From positions 310,001 through 374,000 of the forward strand of contig NZ_FOIJ01000002.1 in the NCBI RefSeq assembly GCF_900111745.1: a stretch of DNA of 64,000 nucleotides, read 5' to 3'. Position 1 is the stretch's first letter. Each line of letters opens with the position of its first letter. This DNA is from Stigmatella erecta (GTDB taxonomy: Bacteria > Myxococcota > Myxococcia > Myxococcales > Myxococcaceae). The notes below the pieces were generated by a model. That model saw only the letters and a list, made by a program, of their open reading frames with translations. It did not search any database and had not been told where the DNA came from. Shown one piece after another: positions 23,201 to 31,232 of this stretch. The position numbers and the translations under genes are program-made.

Positions 23201-25882
23201 CTCTTCAGCGAGGCGGGCCTCTTCGGCCAGCCGAGCCTCTTCAGCCAGCCGAGCCTCTTCAGCGAGGCGGGCCTCTTCGGCCAAGCGGGCCTCTTCGGCC
23301 AGCCGAGCCTCTTCAGCCAGTCGCGCCTCTTCCGCCTGTCGCGCCTCCTCCTCCAGGCGAGCCGCTTCGGCCAGCCGCGCCTCTTCAGCGAGGCGTGCCT
23401 CTTCGGCCAGCCGGGCCTCTTCAGCCAAGCGGGCCTCTTCTTCGGCCAGCCGCGCCTCTTCAACGAGGCGAGCCTCTTCGGCCAGCCGAGCCTCTTCGAC
23501 CAGCCGCGCCTCTTCAGCGAGGCGGGCCGCCTCGGCCAGCCGAGCCTCTTCAGCGAGGCGGGCCTCTTCGGCCAAGCGGGCCTCTTCAGCGAGGCGGGCC
23601 TCTTCAGCGAGGCGGGCCTCTTCAGCGAGGCGGGCCTCTTCGGCCAAGCGGGCCTCTTCAGCCAGCCGCGCCTCTTCAGCCAGCCGCGCCTCTTCAGCGA
23701 GGCGGGCCTCTTCGGCCAGCCGCGCCTCTTCGGCCAGCCGCGCCTCTTCGGCCAAGCGTGCCTCTTCAGCCAGCCGAGCCTCTTCAGCGAGGCGGGCCTC
23801 TTCGGCCAACCGTGCCTCTTCGGCCAGCCGCGCCTCTTCGGCCAGCCGCGCCTCTTCCGCCTGTCGCGCCTCCTCCTCCAGGCGAGCCGCTTCGGCCAGC
23901 CGCGCCTCTTCAGCGAGGCGGGCCTCTTCGGCCAGACGCGCCTCTTCGGCCAGCCGAGCCTCTTCAGCGAGGCGTGCCTCTTCAGCGAGGCGTGCCTCTT
24001 CGGCCAGCCGGGCCTCTTCAGCCAAGCGGGCCTCTTCTTCGGCCAGCCGTGCCTCTTCAACGAGGCGAGCCTCTTCGGCCAGCCGAGCCTCTTCGGCCAG
24101 CCGAGCCTCTTCGGCCAGCCGAGCCTCTTCGGCCAGCCGAGCCTCTTCAGCGAGGCGTGCCTCATCAGCGAGACGGGCCTCTTCAGCGAGACGGGCCTCT
24201 TCGGCTAGCCGTGCCTGTTCAGCCAGGCGGGCCTCTTCTTCGGCCAGCCGCGCCTCTTCAACGAGGCGAGCCTCTTCGGCCAGACGCGCCTCTTCGGCCA
24301 GCCGCGCCTCTTCAGCGAGGCGGGCCTCTTCCGCCAGTCGCGCCTCTTCCGCCAGGCGAGCCGCTTCGGCCAACCGCACCTCTTCAGCGAGGCGTGCCTC
24401 TTCAGCGAGGCGTGCCTCTTCAGCGAGGCGTGCCTCTTCAGCGAGGCGTGCCTCTTCAGCGAGACGGGCCTCTTCGGCTAGCCGTGCCTGTTCAGCCAGG
24501 CGGGCCTCTTCTTCGGCCAGCCGCGCCTCTTCAACGAGGCGAGCCTCTTCGGCCAGACGCGCCTCTTCGGCCAAGCGGGCCTCTTCGGCCAGCCGCGCCT
24601 CTTCAACGAGGCGAGCCTCTTCGGCCAGCCGAGCCTCTTCGGCCAGCCGAGCCGCTTCGGCCAGCCGCGCCTCTTCAACGAGGCGAGCCTCTTCGGCCAG
24701 CCGCACCTCTTCAGCGAGGCGAGCCTCTTCAGCCAGCCGTGCCTCTTCGGCCAGCCGCGCCTCTTCGGACAGCCGCGCCTCTTCCGCCAGGCGCGCCTCT
24801 TCGGCCAGCCGCGCCTCTTCCGCTAGCCGTGCCTCTTCCGCTAGCCGTGCCTCTTCCGCCAGCCGTGCCTCTTCCGCCAGCCGCGCCTCTTCGGCCAGCC
24901 GCGCCTCTTCCGCCAGCCGTGCCTCTTCCGCCAGCCGTGCCTCTTCCGCCAGGCGCGCCTCTTCGGCCAGGCGCGCCTCTTCGGCCAGCCGTGCCTCTTC
25001 CGCTAGCTGTGCCGCTTCCGCCAGGCGGGCCTCTTCGACTAGCCGTGCCTCTTCGGCCAGGCGCGCCTCTTCGGCCAGCCGTGCCTCTTCCGCTAGCTGT
25101 GCCGCTTCCGCCAAGCGGGCCGCTTCCGCCAGGCGTGCCTCTTCGGCCAGCCGGGCCTCTTCCGCTAGCTGTGCCGCTTCCGCCCGCCGCGCCTCTTCGG
25201 CCAGCCGTGCCTCTTCCGCCCGCTGCGCCTCTTCAATCCGAGCGCGCTCACGGGCCTCCCACTCTTCCACGCGAAGTGACTCGACGAGCCCCTCGCGCTC
25301 AAGCAGGTGGAGCAAGGCCTCCTGTCCGGCCTCCGCCGCCTCCAGCGCCCGGAAATCCGCGAGCGACTCCAGGAGCGCCCGCTCCTCTTGCCGGGCCAGC
25401 CACGGTTCACATGCCGTCACCTCGACACAGCGGTACACCCGTGAAGGCCCCGCCCTGCCCTGCACCGACTCCAGGGCGGCCCGGACCACCCGGGTCCCCG
25501 CGATGGGCCGGAACATCTCCTCCACGCCCCCGGGCTCGAACGCGGACCGCTCGGCGAGCTGGCTCAGCCTCCGGACATGCGCGAGCACCTGGCACTCGGT
25601 CACCGCGTCCGTCCCCACCCCGAGGGCCTCCAGGAGATCCTCGTCCGGCGTGCCCGCGCCGCCCCGGGCCCAGAGCGCATCCAGCGCCTCGGCGCCCATG
25701 CGCCCGGACTGCAACAGCGCCTGGGCGGGGCTCTGGAAGCCAAACCCGAGCCGCGTGCCGACCAGGTTCCCCTCCTGCAGGAACAACCGCGACTCGCGCC
25801 CTCCCGCATGGAGCGTCAGCTGCCCCGTGGCCCGGGACTTATGAGCGGAGTACAGCGCTTCGGCGACGGACGAGGTCGTCAT
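20231..25882 (-). CDS. Giant DUF4388 - heptad-repeat - DnaJ - TPR protein
   Basis: 1883 residues. The N-terminus (1-90) is a DUF4388/PATAN-like module (VAEALYSAHKSRATGQLTLH, SRLFLQEGNLVGTRLG). Residues about 215-1252 are almost entirely a seven-residue repeat of EEARLAE type, which should form a very long charged alpha-helix or coiled coil. An acidic Pro-rich region follows. A J domain spans about 1650-1725 (DHFTVLGIPQDTPKDQVKAT and an intact HPD in KVFHPDRLPPS), and TPRs (about 1754-1860) close the protein. An intact HPD implies it can stimulate an Hsp70. I start at ATG 25882. It neighbours another DUF4388 gene. No signal peptide or TM is seen. The biological role is unknown. Confidence 0.85.
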   Translation of the reverse strand: MTTSSVAEALYSAHKSRATGQLTLHAGGRESRLFLQEGNLVGTRLGFGFQSPAQALLQSGRMGAEALDALWARGGAGTPDEDLLEALGVGTDAVTECQVLAHVRRLSQLAERSAFEPGGVEEMFRPIAGTRVVRAALESVQGRAGPSRVYRCVEVTACEPWLARQEERALLESLADFRALEAAEAGQEALLHLLEREGLVESLRVEEWEARERARIEEAQRAEEARLAEEARRAEAAQLAEEARLAEEARLAEAARLAEAAQLAEEARLAEEARLAEEARLVEEARLAEAAQLAEEARLAEEARLAEEARLAEEARLAEEARLAEEARLAEEARLAEEARLAEEARLAEEARLAEEARLAEEARLAEEARLSEEARLAEEARLAEEARLAEEVRLAEEARLVEEARLAEAARLAEEARLAEEARLVEEARLAEEARLAEEARLAEEARLVEEARLAEEEARLAEQARLAEEARLAEEARLAEEARLAEEARLAEEARLAEEVRLAEAARLAEEARLAEEARLAEEARLAEEARLAEEARLVEEARLAEEEARLAEQARLAEEARLAEEARLADEARLAEEARLAEEARLAEEARLAEEARLAEEARLVEEARLAEEEARLAEEARLAEEARLAEEARLAEEARLAEEARLAEEARLAEEARLAEAARLEEEARQAEEARLAEEARLAEEARLAEEARLAEEARLAEEARLAEEARLAEEARLAEEARLAEEARLAEEARLAEEARLAEEARLAEEARLAEEARLAEEARLAEEARLAEEARLAEAARLAEEARLVEEARLAEEARLVEEARLAEEEARLAEEARLAEEARLAEEARLAEAARLEEEARQAEEARLAEEARLAEEARLAEEARLAEEARLAEEARLAEEARLAEEARLAEAARLAEEARLAEEARQAEEARLAEAARLAEEARLAEEARLAEEARRAEEARSLELARLAEEARLAEEARRDEEVRLAEELRLAAEARHAQENARHEEARLAEEARQAEEARVEEERRRAKEARLAEKARRIEAAALEEDARQAEAERLTQEARLAEEARRAEEDRLAEELRQAAEARQMAEAARPFEPTEAPAGLGLDEEARLEEERRRAKEARLAEKARRAAALAPREAEDAREPAPEPVPLVQEAPRAEEAALAEAQRLAEEARLAEEARQAQEARLAEEQRLAEELRLAAEARQLAESHAPAAEVNPAEDAHRQEEARIEERRRAKEARLAEKARQAAEAARLAEEAQQQQNGRVIEEVSLDDTMLLMEEAQQADGARQAESPPAAPEAPSLDEEFLLVEEAPLPSGAPAPPPLAAEPITDFSWSDAIPAPEQPQDVLPPEDREALRLARQWAENELLHDMEEVQRRLVASPAEEWLIDDGDPSSAAGSIPPPPPRSASSLAPGEVDLEQDVWSDLVPPGEDAASPAPLPPAPPPPAAVLAPPETASADVAPAPPASKAGGMPARAGEDDLWRIVTFEEGEGPEDFSSSFEAALSQVDSHLESLVNAGAAGFELPVEATVEAAAEPAPGGFLLPPDDKGTATGQTAPATPAGIAQDADDDLSGLDDWDFNEDDVAGDPSNPDDEAKLRRQRLLRRAMENMGALGARPESPSGAVAESPVPVASAPEAPASAPSAAELGLAQQIEQRYADLQSRKDHFTVLGIPQDTPKDQVKATFLSMAKVFHPDRLPPSLVHLAPKMTAVFDAIREAYEVLHDDAKRASYVEGLKAKAAASKFAGTGPAPAVRSGPSDNPDDLFKMGEVYFRKRDFVAAAEHYERAHALAPKALYLAARAWALYMDPQRKAEVAKAKQMMADAVQADPQCDRAHYQLGVIARVEGDMDRAERHFREAVRTNPKHLEANQELRLIEMRKKNTPPPKKGLFR
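22130..25237 (-). repeat. 21-bp tandem repeat array encoding EEARLAE heptads
   Basis: Roughly 3.1 kb of 21-base units (about 148 heptads), purest between about 23050 and 25230. The plus strand reads as repeated gcctcttcggccagccgc-like units. Variation is mostly Glu/Ala/Val at single positions. Some units carry one extra Glu (EEEARLAEQ), which shifts the heptad phase. Longer blocks are duplicated: 24177-24300 and 24450-24573 are identical over 124 bases, 273 bases (13 units) apart. Such arrays change length by slippage and recombination and are hard to assemble from short reads. Confidence 0.95.
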
Positions 25883-25916
25883 AACCCCACCGAGTCTAGC
25901 CCCTCCCCCCCGTCCC

Positions 25917-26420
25917 TCAACTTGTCGGGAACGCTTGACCGGCCGCCCTGCCCAGCTGGACCTGCCGGAGTGCCTCATAGGTGGCAATCCCCACCGAGGT
26001 GGAGAGGTTGAGGCTGCGCCGCGCCTCCAACATGGGAATCGTCACCGCCTGCCCGGAGCCCCCCTCCATCACCTCGGGCAGCAGCCCCGTCACCTCCGAG
26101 CCGAACACCAGGTGGTCCCCCGCCTCGAACCGGGCGGCGTAGAGCGAGGTGGAGGCCCGGGCCGAGAACAGCCACCGCCGGGCGTCCGGGAACTCCTCCA
26201 GGTAGGCTGAATAAGTCGGGTACAGCTTGAGAAACACCTTGTCCCAGTAGTCCAGCCCGGCCCGCTTGAGGTCCCGGTCGGCGATGGAGAAGCCCAGGGG
26301 CTCGACCAGGATGAGCCGGCTGCCCGTCACCGCGCACAGGCGGGCGACGTTGCCCGTGTTGGGGGGAATCTGGGGGGAGACCAGGACCAGGTGCAGCGGA
26401 CGCGCCAGCGGCTCAAGCAT
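25917..26420 (-). CDS. trmL: tRNA (cytidine/uridine-34-2'-O)-methyltransferase TrmL
   Basis: 167 residues, a minimal SPOUT methyltransferase consisting only of the catalytic domain, as in TrmL/YibK. It methylates the ribose of the wobble base in some leucine tRNAs. Signatures: LVLVSPQIPPNTGNVARLCA (motif 1 with Asn/Arg), FGSEVTGLLPEV (motif 2) and IPMLEARRSLNLSTSVGIA (motif 3 trefoil knot). It is 34 bases downstream of the giant repeat gene's start, on the same strand, and divergent from the DUF192 gene. Confidence 0.94.
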   Translation of the reverse strand: MLEPLARPLHLVLVSPQIPPNTGNVARLCAVTGSRLILVEPLGFSIADRDLKRAGLDYWDKVFLKLYPTYSAYLEEFPDARRWLFSARASTSLYAARFEAGDHLVFGSEVTGLLPEVMEGGSGQAVTIPMLEARRSLNLSTSVGIATYEALRQVQLGRAAGQAFPTS

Positions 26421-26437
26421 GGGGTAGAACCCTCCGC

Positions 26438-26815
26438 ATGCGATGGAAGGTGAACAACCTCACCCGGGGCAAGCTCCTGGCGGACCGCGCCGAGCGGGCC
26501 ACCTCGTTCGTGGACCGCTTCCTGGGGCTCATGGGCCGCGGCTCGCTGGCCTTCGGCGAGGGCATGCACATCGTGCCGTGTAACTCCATCCACACCTTCT
26601 TCATGCGCATCCCCATTGACGTGGCCTTCCTGGATCCGGAAGGCACCGTCGTCAAGCAGCTTCTGGCGATGCCCCCCTGGCGCGTGAGCTCCCTCGTCTT
26701 CAAGGCCCACTCGGTGCTGGAGCTGCCCGCGGGGACGCTGGCGGCCAGCGGGACGCAGGAAGGCGACCGGCTCGCCTTCGAGCCTGGGGCCGCGGAGGAC
26801 CCGAAGCCCCTCTGA
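26438..26815 (+). CDS. DUF192 family protein
   Basis: 125 residues. It has the DUF192 pattern: LADRAERATSFVDRFLGLMG, MHIVPCNSIHTFFMRIPIDV, AFLDPEGTVVKQ and the closing VLELPAGTLAASGTQEGDRL. The family is a small beta-rich fold of unknown function, often secreted, but this copy has no obvious signal peptide. It is divergent from trmL with 17 bases between starts, so their promoters overlap. Confidence 0.88.
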   Translation: MRWKVNNLTRGKLLADRAERATSFVDRFLGLMGRGSLAFGEGMHIVPCNSIHTFFMRIPIDVAFLDPEGTVVKQLLAMPPWRVSSLVFKAHSVLELPAGTLAASGTQEGDRLAFEPGAAEDPKPL

Positions 26816-26927
26816 GGAAAGAGCGGGGGCCGCACTTGATGGGTTTTGCCCCCATCCGGGCGCTTTGTTAACCTGCCCGGCGTTTTCCACGCGTCCATCG
26901 TCACGCGTTGACTGCGAGTTCCCGCGC

Positions 26928-27692
26928 ATGCGTATCGAAGTAGCCGGCATCACCCACGTCGGGATGAAGCGCAACCACAACGAGGACAACTACCTCCTGT
27001 TGCCGGAGGAGAACCTCTGCTGCGTCGCGGACGGGATGGGCGGGCACTCCTCCGGAGAGATCGCCTCCAAGATCGCGGTGGACGAGCTGGGGGAGTTCTT
27101 CCGGATGACGTCCCGGGACGCGGAGGCGACCTGGCCGTTCAAGATGGACAAGACGCGCAACTACGACGAGAACCGCCTGGCCACCGGCATCAAGCTGGCC
27201 AACGCGAAGATCTTCGAGCGGGCCAGCAGCGACACGAAGTACAAGGGCATGGGCACCACCATCGTGACCGTGTACTTCGCCAACGCCACGGCCTACGTGG
27301 GGCACGTCGGCGACAGCCGCGTCTACTTCTTCCGCGAGGGCACCCTGCGGCAGATCACCGAGGACCACTCGCTGCTCAACGACTACCTCAAGGCCAAGAA
27401 GCTCTCGCCCGAGGAGATCGAAAACTTCCCGCACAAGAACGTCATCGTCCGCGCCCTGGGCATGAAGGAATCCGTCCTGGTGGACGTGGCCCGGCTGGAG
27501 CCCAAGGACAACGACGTCTTCCTGCTCTGCTCGGACGGCCTGTCCGGCATGGTGACGGATCCGCAGATCCAGGAGGTGCTCAGCCGCACCTCGGAGCTGG
27601 AGAAGGCGTGCTCCCAGCTCATCGACCTGGCCAACGCCGCGGGCGGCAACGACAACGTCACCTGCGTGCTGGCGCGCTACCACGGCGAGTGA
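26928..27692 (+). CDS. PP2C-family protein serine/threonine phosphatase
   Basis: 254 residues, a stand-alone cytoplasmic PP2C (Stp1/PrpC type). Metal-binding motifs are intact: RNHNEDNYLL, CCVADGMGGHSSGE, GMGTTIV, VGHVGDSRVYFF, EDHSLL, LLCSDGLSGMV and GGNDNVTCVL. It would reverse Ser/Thr kinase signalling, which is abundant in myxobacteria, though no Hanks kinase gene is in the window. ATG 26928 starts the domain. The sequence between the DUF192 gene and this one holds a GC-rich hairpin (GATGGG...CCCATC at 26838-26856). Confidence 0.93.
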   Translation: MRIEVAGITHVGMKRNHNEDNYLLLPEENLCCVADGMGGHSSGEIASKIAVDELGEFFRMTSRDAEATWPFKMDKTRNYDENRLATGIKLANAKIFERASSDTKYKGMGTTIVTVYFANATAYVGHVGDSRVYFFREGTLRQITEDHSLLNDYLKAKKLSPEEIENFPHKNVIVRALGMKESVLVDVARLEPKDNDVFLLCSDGLSGMVTDPQIQEVLSRTSELEKACSQLIDLANAAGGNDNVTCVLARYHGE

Positions 27693-27713
27693 GCCTCCGG
27701 GGCGAGGGGCACC

Positions 27714-28650
27714 GTGCCCCTCCCCCCCGAGGTCATCGCCGTGGGGCTGGAGGTGCCCTGGGGCATCGCCTGGCTGCCCGGATAGGACGCGCTCGTCACC
27801 GAGCGGCCGGGCCGCATCCGGCTCCTGCGCGGCTTCGTGCTCCAGCCCACGCCCGTGGCCACCCTCCAGGTTGGGGACAGCACCGAGGGAGGGCTGCTCG
27901 GCATCGCGGCCCCCCCACTTCGCGGACAACCGGCAGTTCTGCGTCTACGTCACCCACGAGGACGGGGAGGAGACGCGAAACCGCGTCGAGCGGCGGGTGC
28001 TCTCCGAGGGCCCCCAGCGCGCCACCTTCGAGCGCGTCATCTTCGGCGGCATCCGCGCGGCCCAGAACCACAACGGGGGCCGCCTGCGCTTGGGCCCGGA
28101 TGGCAGGCTCTACGTGGGCACGGGGGACGCGAAGGACCCGGACCGCGCCCAGAACCCGGACGTGCCCGAGGGCACACTCCTGCGCCTGACGCCCGAGGGC
28201 GAGGTGCCCTCGCACAACCTCACCGGCCACGGGCCCAGTGGCGAGCGGACGCTCCGCGGCCATGACGAGGTGAGCGTGGCGCGGCTGGGGGCCAACCTCG
28301 GCTGGCCCACCGTCTACCGCTGCGAGTCCAGCGAGGGGCTCGTCACGCCCGCGCTCACCTGGCACGACGCGGCGCCCCCGGGAGGCGCCGCCCTCGACAC
28401 GGGCAGCGCCATCCCCGAGTGGAAGGGCTCCCTGCGCTTCGGCCCGCTCGGCGCCCAGCACCTGCACCGCGTGGGGTTCTCCGCGGAGAGCCCCACCCAA
28501 GTGGCCCAGCACGAGGTGTACCTGAACAACACCCACGGCCGCCTGCGCGAGACGCTCATGGGGCCCGGCGGCCACCTCTACGTCACCCCCAGCACCTGTG
28601 ACGGCCGCGGCGGCCCGAGCAAGGATTTGATTCTTCGCGTGCGCCGGTAA
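27714..28650 (+). pseudogene. Decayed PQQ-dependent glucose/sorbosone dehydrogenase-like gene
   Basis: Reading from GTG 27714 gives VIAVGLEVPWGIAWLPG, then an in-frame TAG at 27783, then DALVTERPGRIRLLRG, a typical opening for soluble aldose dehydrogenases (YliI/GSDH family). The frame is lost at a run of seven C at 27910-27916; removing one C restores GIAAPPHFADNRQFCVYVTH. The rest is open to 28650 and shows NHNGGRLRLGPDGRLYVGTGD, GHDEV and GANLGWP. A segment expected between the DNLTG and HGPSGE parts (the GHRNPQG region) is missing. One stop, one frameshift and a deletion mark it as a pseudogene unless there are sequencing errors. Confidence 0.8.
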
Positions 28651-28942
28651 GCCGCTTCGGCCCGCAAACGTTTCAATTCCTCTCAAGCCCGCCGCAAACG
28701 TTACAATTGTTTGTTCTCCGGCTCGCCCGCGCCTTTTTGAAACACTGGCACCCCGATGACGCGGCGCACCAGCCATGGCGCATCGCGCAAACCCAAGCGG
28801 AACGCGTGAGGACTTCGTCTGCCGTCCGACATCCCGCTGGCTTGTTTTACTCATATGATTGTTATTTCGGTGGTATCCTCTCTCTTTCCAGTGGCAGAAG
28901 TTTCCCTGCTACCGGCTTGAAAGCACTTCCAGCGAGAACTCC
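28651..28942. other. Upstream region of the di-haem protein gene
   Basis: 292 bases, more A+T-rich than the surroundings and without a supported gene. It holds a pair of direct 17-base repeats (28662 and 28692). Further down is an AT-rich stretch (about 28838-28880) containing TATGAT at 28854-28859 that may be the promoter; no convincing -35 was found. Confidence 0.5.
28662..28708. promoter_or_regulatory. Two direct 17-base repeats, possible operator
   Basis: CCGCAAACGTTTCAATT (28662-28678) and CCGCAAACGTTACAATT (28692-28708) differ at a single base and are exactly 30 bases apart, about three helical turns. The first contains the palindrome AAACGTTT. Same-face spacing suggests a site for a dimer pair controlling the di-haem gene at 28943, though the distance (about 235 bases) is long. 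No regulator gene is adjacent. Confidence 0.45.
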
Positions 28943-31222
28943 ATGAAACTCCACTCCTCTGGGGCGGCCATCCTCCTCGTGGCCGCTGTCCTGTTGGCCA
29001 GCAATTCGATGGCCGCCACCACCGGCGTCACGCCCTCGGGCTCCTCCGCCATCTTCTATGTCGACACCACGTCGTGGGCCGACATCCACTACAAGGTCAA
29101 CGGCGGCGCACAGCTCAACGTGCGGATGACCGTCACCCAGAACCGCAACCAGTTCACGGTGACGGGCCTGAGCTCGGGCAACACCGTCGACTACTCCTTC
29201 ACGTACTGGGACACCTCCTGCAACTGTGCCCGCGACACGGCGTGGGCTGTTTACACTCATGGCAGCACCCCCCCGGACGCGGGCGTGGACGCGGGCACCC
29301 CGGACGCCGGTGTGGACGCGGGCACCCCGGACGCCGGTGTGGACGCGGGCACCCCGGACGCCGGTGGCGGCGTCGACGCGGGCAACATCGTCCCCCTGTT
29401 CAACAGCAGCACGTCGCTGGAGCCGGCCACGGTGCAGAACACCGCGCAGGCCATCATCACCCGCGTGGGCGAGCGCGTGCGCGACCGCCATGCCCGCGAG
29501 TTCGAGTTCCAGGCGTACGACCATTACCTGTCGCTGTATTTCGAGAAGCGGACCTTCTACGTCGAGATCATCGACGAGGTGGCCAAGGGCGGCAGCCAGA
29601 TCAAGGTCAACCTCTTCACGACGGCTCCCCACTCCGGCACGAACTTCCGCGCGTTCTTCCGCGGCATCAACACCTCGGCCGAGTACTTCCACAACGGCAC
29701 GTTCACCCAGACCGGGACGAACACGTACACCGCCAGCGTCAACTACAACGCCAAGGAGAGCCGGGCCATCAAGATTGGCGACCGGATGGAAATCGAAGTG
29801 GGCGTGTTCCTGACCCAGCCGGTGGAAGGCCGCTTCAACTACTACTCGCGCGCGTGGCTGTACATGGTGGGCCAGGGCGGCATCGTCCCGTTCGAGGGAC
29901 AGGGCAGCACCCGGGACTCCTTCCCCATGCCCGAGGCGGGCTGGAGCGGCGGACGGACGACGCTCAACGCCCCCTTCTCGGATGAGCCGGACAACCGCTT
30001 CATCCAGATGGCGCTGAACATGGCGCCCGTGAACACCCAGACGTTCGTCGAGGGCCGGCGCATCCACCACACCGACTTCGGCAATGGCAGCCACTCCGAG
30101 CCGAACAACCCCGCGCTCACCGAGCACCAGAACAAGCTCGGGCCCGACTATGTCTCGCGCTCCTGCGTCGCCTGCCACGTGCAGAACGGCCGTGGCCTGC
30201 CGCCCACCACCACCAACACCACGCTGAGCAACTACGTGGTCAAGGTCGGCAAGTCCAACGGCGCCATCGATCCGAGCCTCGGCTTCAAGCTGCAGCCCCG
30301 CCGCACCAGCGGCACCCCCGAGGCGGATGTCCGCATCTCCGGCTGGACGACCACCTCCGGCACGTTCAAGGACGGCAGCGCCTACCAGCTGCGCCGCCCT
30401 ACCTACAGCTTCCTGAACGTCATCCCCACCAACTACTCGGCGCGCATCACCCCGCAGCTGGTCGGCATGGGCCTGCTGGAGGCGGTGCCCGAGAGCGCCA
30501 TCGCGGCGCTGGCCGATCCGAACGACAGCAACGGTGACGGCGTGTCGGGCCGGCTCCAGGCCGTGAGGGATCCGGAGACGGGCGTCACGCGGCTGGGCCG
30601 CTTCGGCTGGAAGGCGGGCTCGGCGCGCGTGAAGCACCAGGTCGCCGAGGCCCTCAACGGGGACATGGGCGTCACCTCGTCCATCTTCCCCACCCTGGAC
30701 TGCGGCACCTCGCAGACGGGCTGCTCGGGCTCCAGCACGGAGCTGGACGCCACGTCCCTGGACAAGCTCACCCGCTACGTGTCGCTGCTCGGCGTGCCGG
30801 CGCGCCGCGACCTGACCAACACCCAGGCGCTGCAGGGGGAGACGCTGTTCAAGAACTCCGGGTGCGACAAGTGCCACACCCCGACGCTGACCACCAGCGC
30901 CTACCACCCGCACGCGGAGCTGCGCAGCCAGACCATCCACGCCTACACGGACCTGCTGCTGCACGACATGGGCACGGGGCTGGCCGACAACCTGCCCGAG
31001 GGCCAGGCCTCCGGCGCCGAGTGGCGCACGCCGCCCCTGTGGGGCATCGGCCTGACGGCGGGTGTCAGCGGCGGTGAGGCGTACCTGCACGACGGCCGGG
31101 CCCGCACGCTGTCCGAGGCCATCCTCTGGCACGGCGGCGAGGGCGAGGCCGCCAAGCAGAAGTTCATCAACCTGTCCGCCGCCGAGCGGGAGGCGCTGCT
31201 GAAGTTCCTGAAGTCCCTCTGA
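28943..31222 (+). CDS. Secreted CBM56-like / DUF1111 di-haem oxidoreductase-like protein
   Basis: 759 residues. Signal peptide 1-24 (ends SMAA). Residues 25-106 resemble a beta-glucan-binding CBM56 module (IFYVDTTSWADIHYKVNGG, FTVTGLSSGNTVDYSFTYWD). A DAGVDAGTP repeat linker follows (111-147), then an unrecognised beta-rich region (150-345). Residues about 350-759 match DUF1111, di-haem cytochrome c peroxidase-like proteins, with haem sites CVACH (408-412) and CDKCH (641-645), a DPNDSNGDGVSGR Ca-binding-like loop, and EWRTPPLWGIGL plus FLHDGRARTL-like motifs near the end. It is probably a periplasmic or extracellular redox enzyme docked on polysaccharide. Its substrate is unknown. Confidence 0.85.
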   Translation: MKLHSSGAAILLVAAVLLASNSMAATTGVTPSGSSAIFYVDTTSWADIHYKVNGGAQLNVRMTVTQNRNQFTVTGLSSGNTVDYSFTYWDTSCNCARDTAWAVYTHGSTPPDAGVDAGTPDAGVDAGTPDAGVDAGTPDAGGGVDAGNIVPLFNSSTSLEPATVQNTAQAIITRVGERVRDRHAREFEFQAYDHYLSLYFEKRTFYVEIIDEVAKGGSQIKVNLFTTAPHSGTNFRAFFRGINTSAEYFHNGTFTQTGTNTYTASVNYNAKESRAIKIGDRMEIEVGVFLTQPVEGRFNYYSRAWLYMVGQGGIVPFEGQGSTRDSFPMPEAGWSGGRTTLNAPFSDEPDNRFIQMALNMAPVNTQTFVEGRRIHHTDFGNGSHSEPNNPALTEHQNKLGPDYVSRSCVACHVQNGRGLPPTTTNTTLSNYVVKVGKSNGAIDPSLGFKLQPRRTSGTPEADVRISGWTTTSGTFKDGSAYQLRRPTYSFLNVIPTNYSARITPQLVGMGLLEAVPESAIAALADPNDSNGDGVSGRLQAVRDPETGVTRLGRFGWKAGSARVKHQVAEALNGDMGVTSSIFPTLDCGTSQTGCSGSSTELDATSLDKLTRYVSLLGVPARRDLTNTQALQGETLFKNSGCDKCHTPTLTTSAYHPHAELRSQTIHAYTDLLLHDMGTGLADNLPEGQASGAEWRTPPLWGIGLTAGVSGGEAYLHDGRARTLSEAILWHGGEGEAAKQKFINLSAAEREALLKFLKSL
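29275..29380 (+). repeat. 27-bp tandem repeat in the linker of the di-haem protein
   Basis: Three full copies and one partial copy of a unit encoding DAGVDAGTP, at 29275-29301, 29302-29328, 29329-29355 and 29356 onward. Asp/Ala/Gly/Pro-rich linkers of this type are common between domains in secreted myxobacterial proteins. Confidence 0.9.
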
Positions 31223-31232
31223 TGTCCCCACG

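Noticed and set aside
22130-25237. CRISPR-like regular repeat spacing
   Set aside because: Units are contiguous 21-mers with no unique spacers, and they keep one protein reading frame.
22243-25884. Very long open frames on the plus strand through the heptad array (up to 1213 codons)
   Set aside because: They follow from a 21-base repeat without stop codons; the proteins are Pro/Leu/Gly-rich, have no domain and run opposite a protein with recognisable PATAN, J and TPR parts.
28707-28946. 79-codon open frame upstream of the di-haem gene
   Set aside because: Codon use does not follow the GC3 bias, and it ends inside the likely promoter region.
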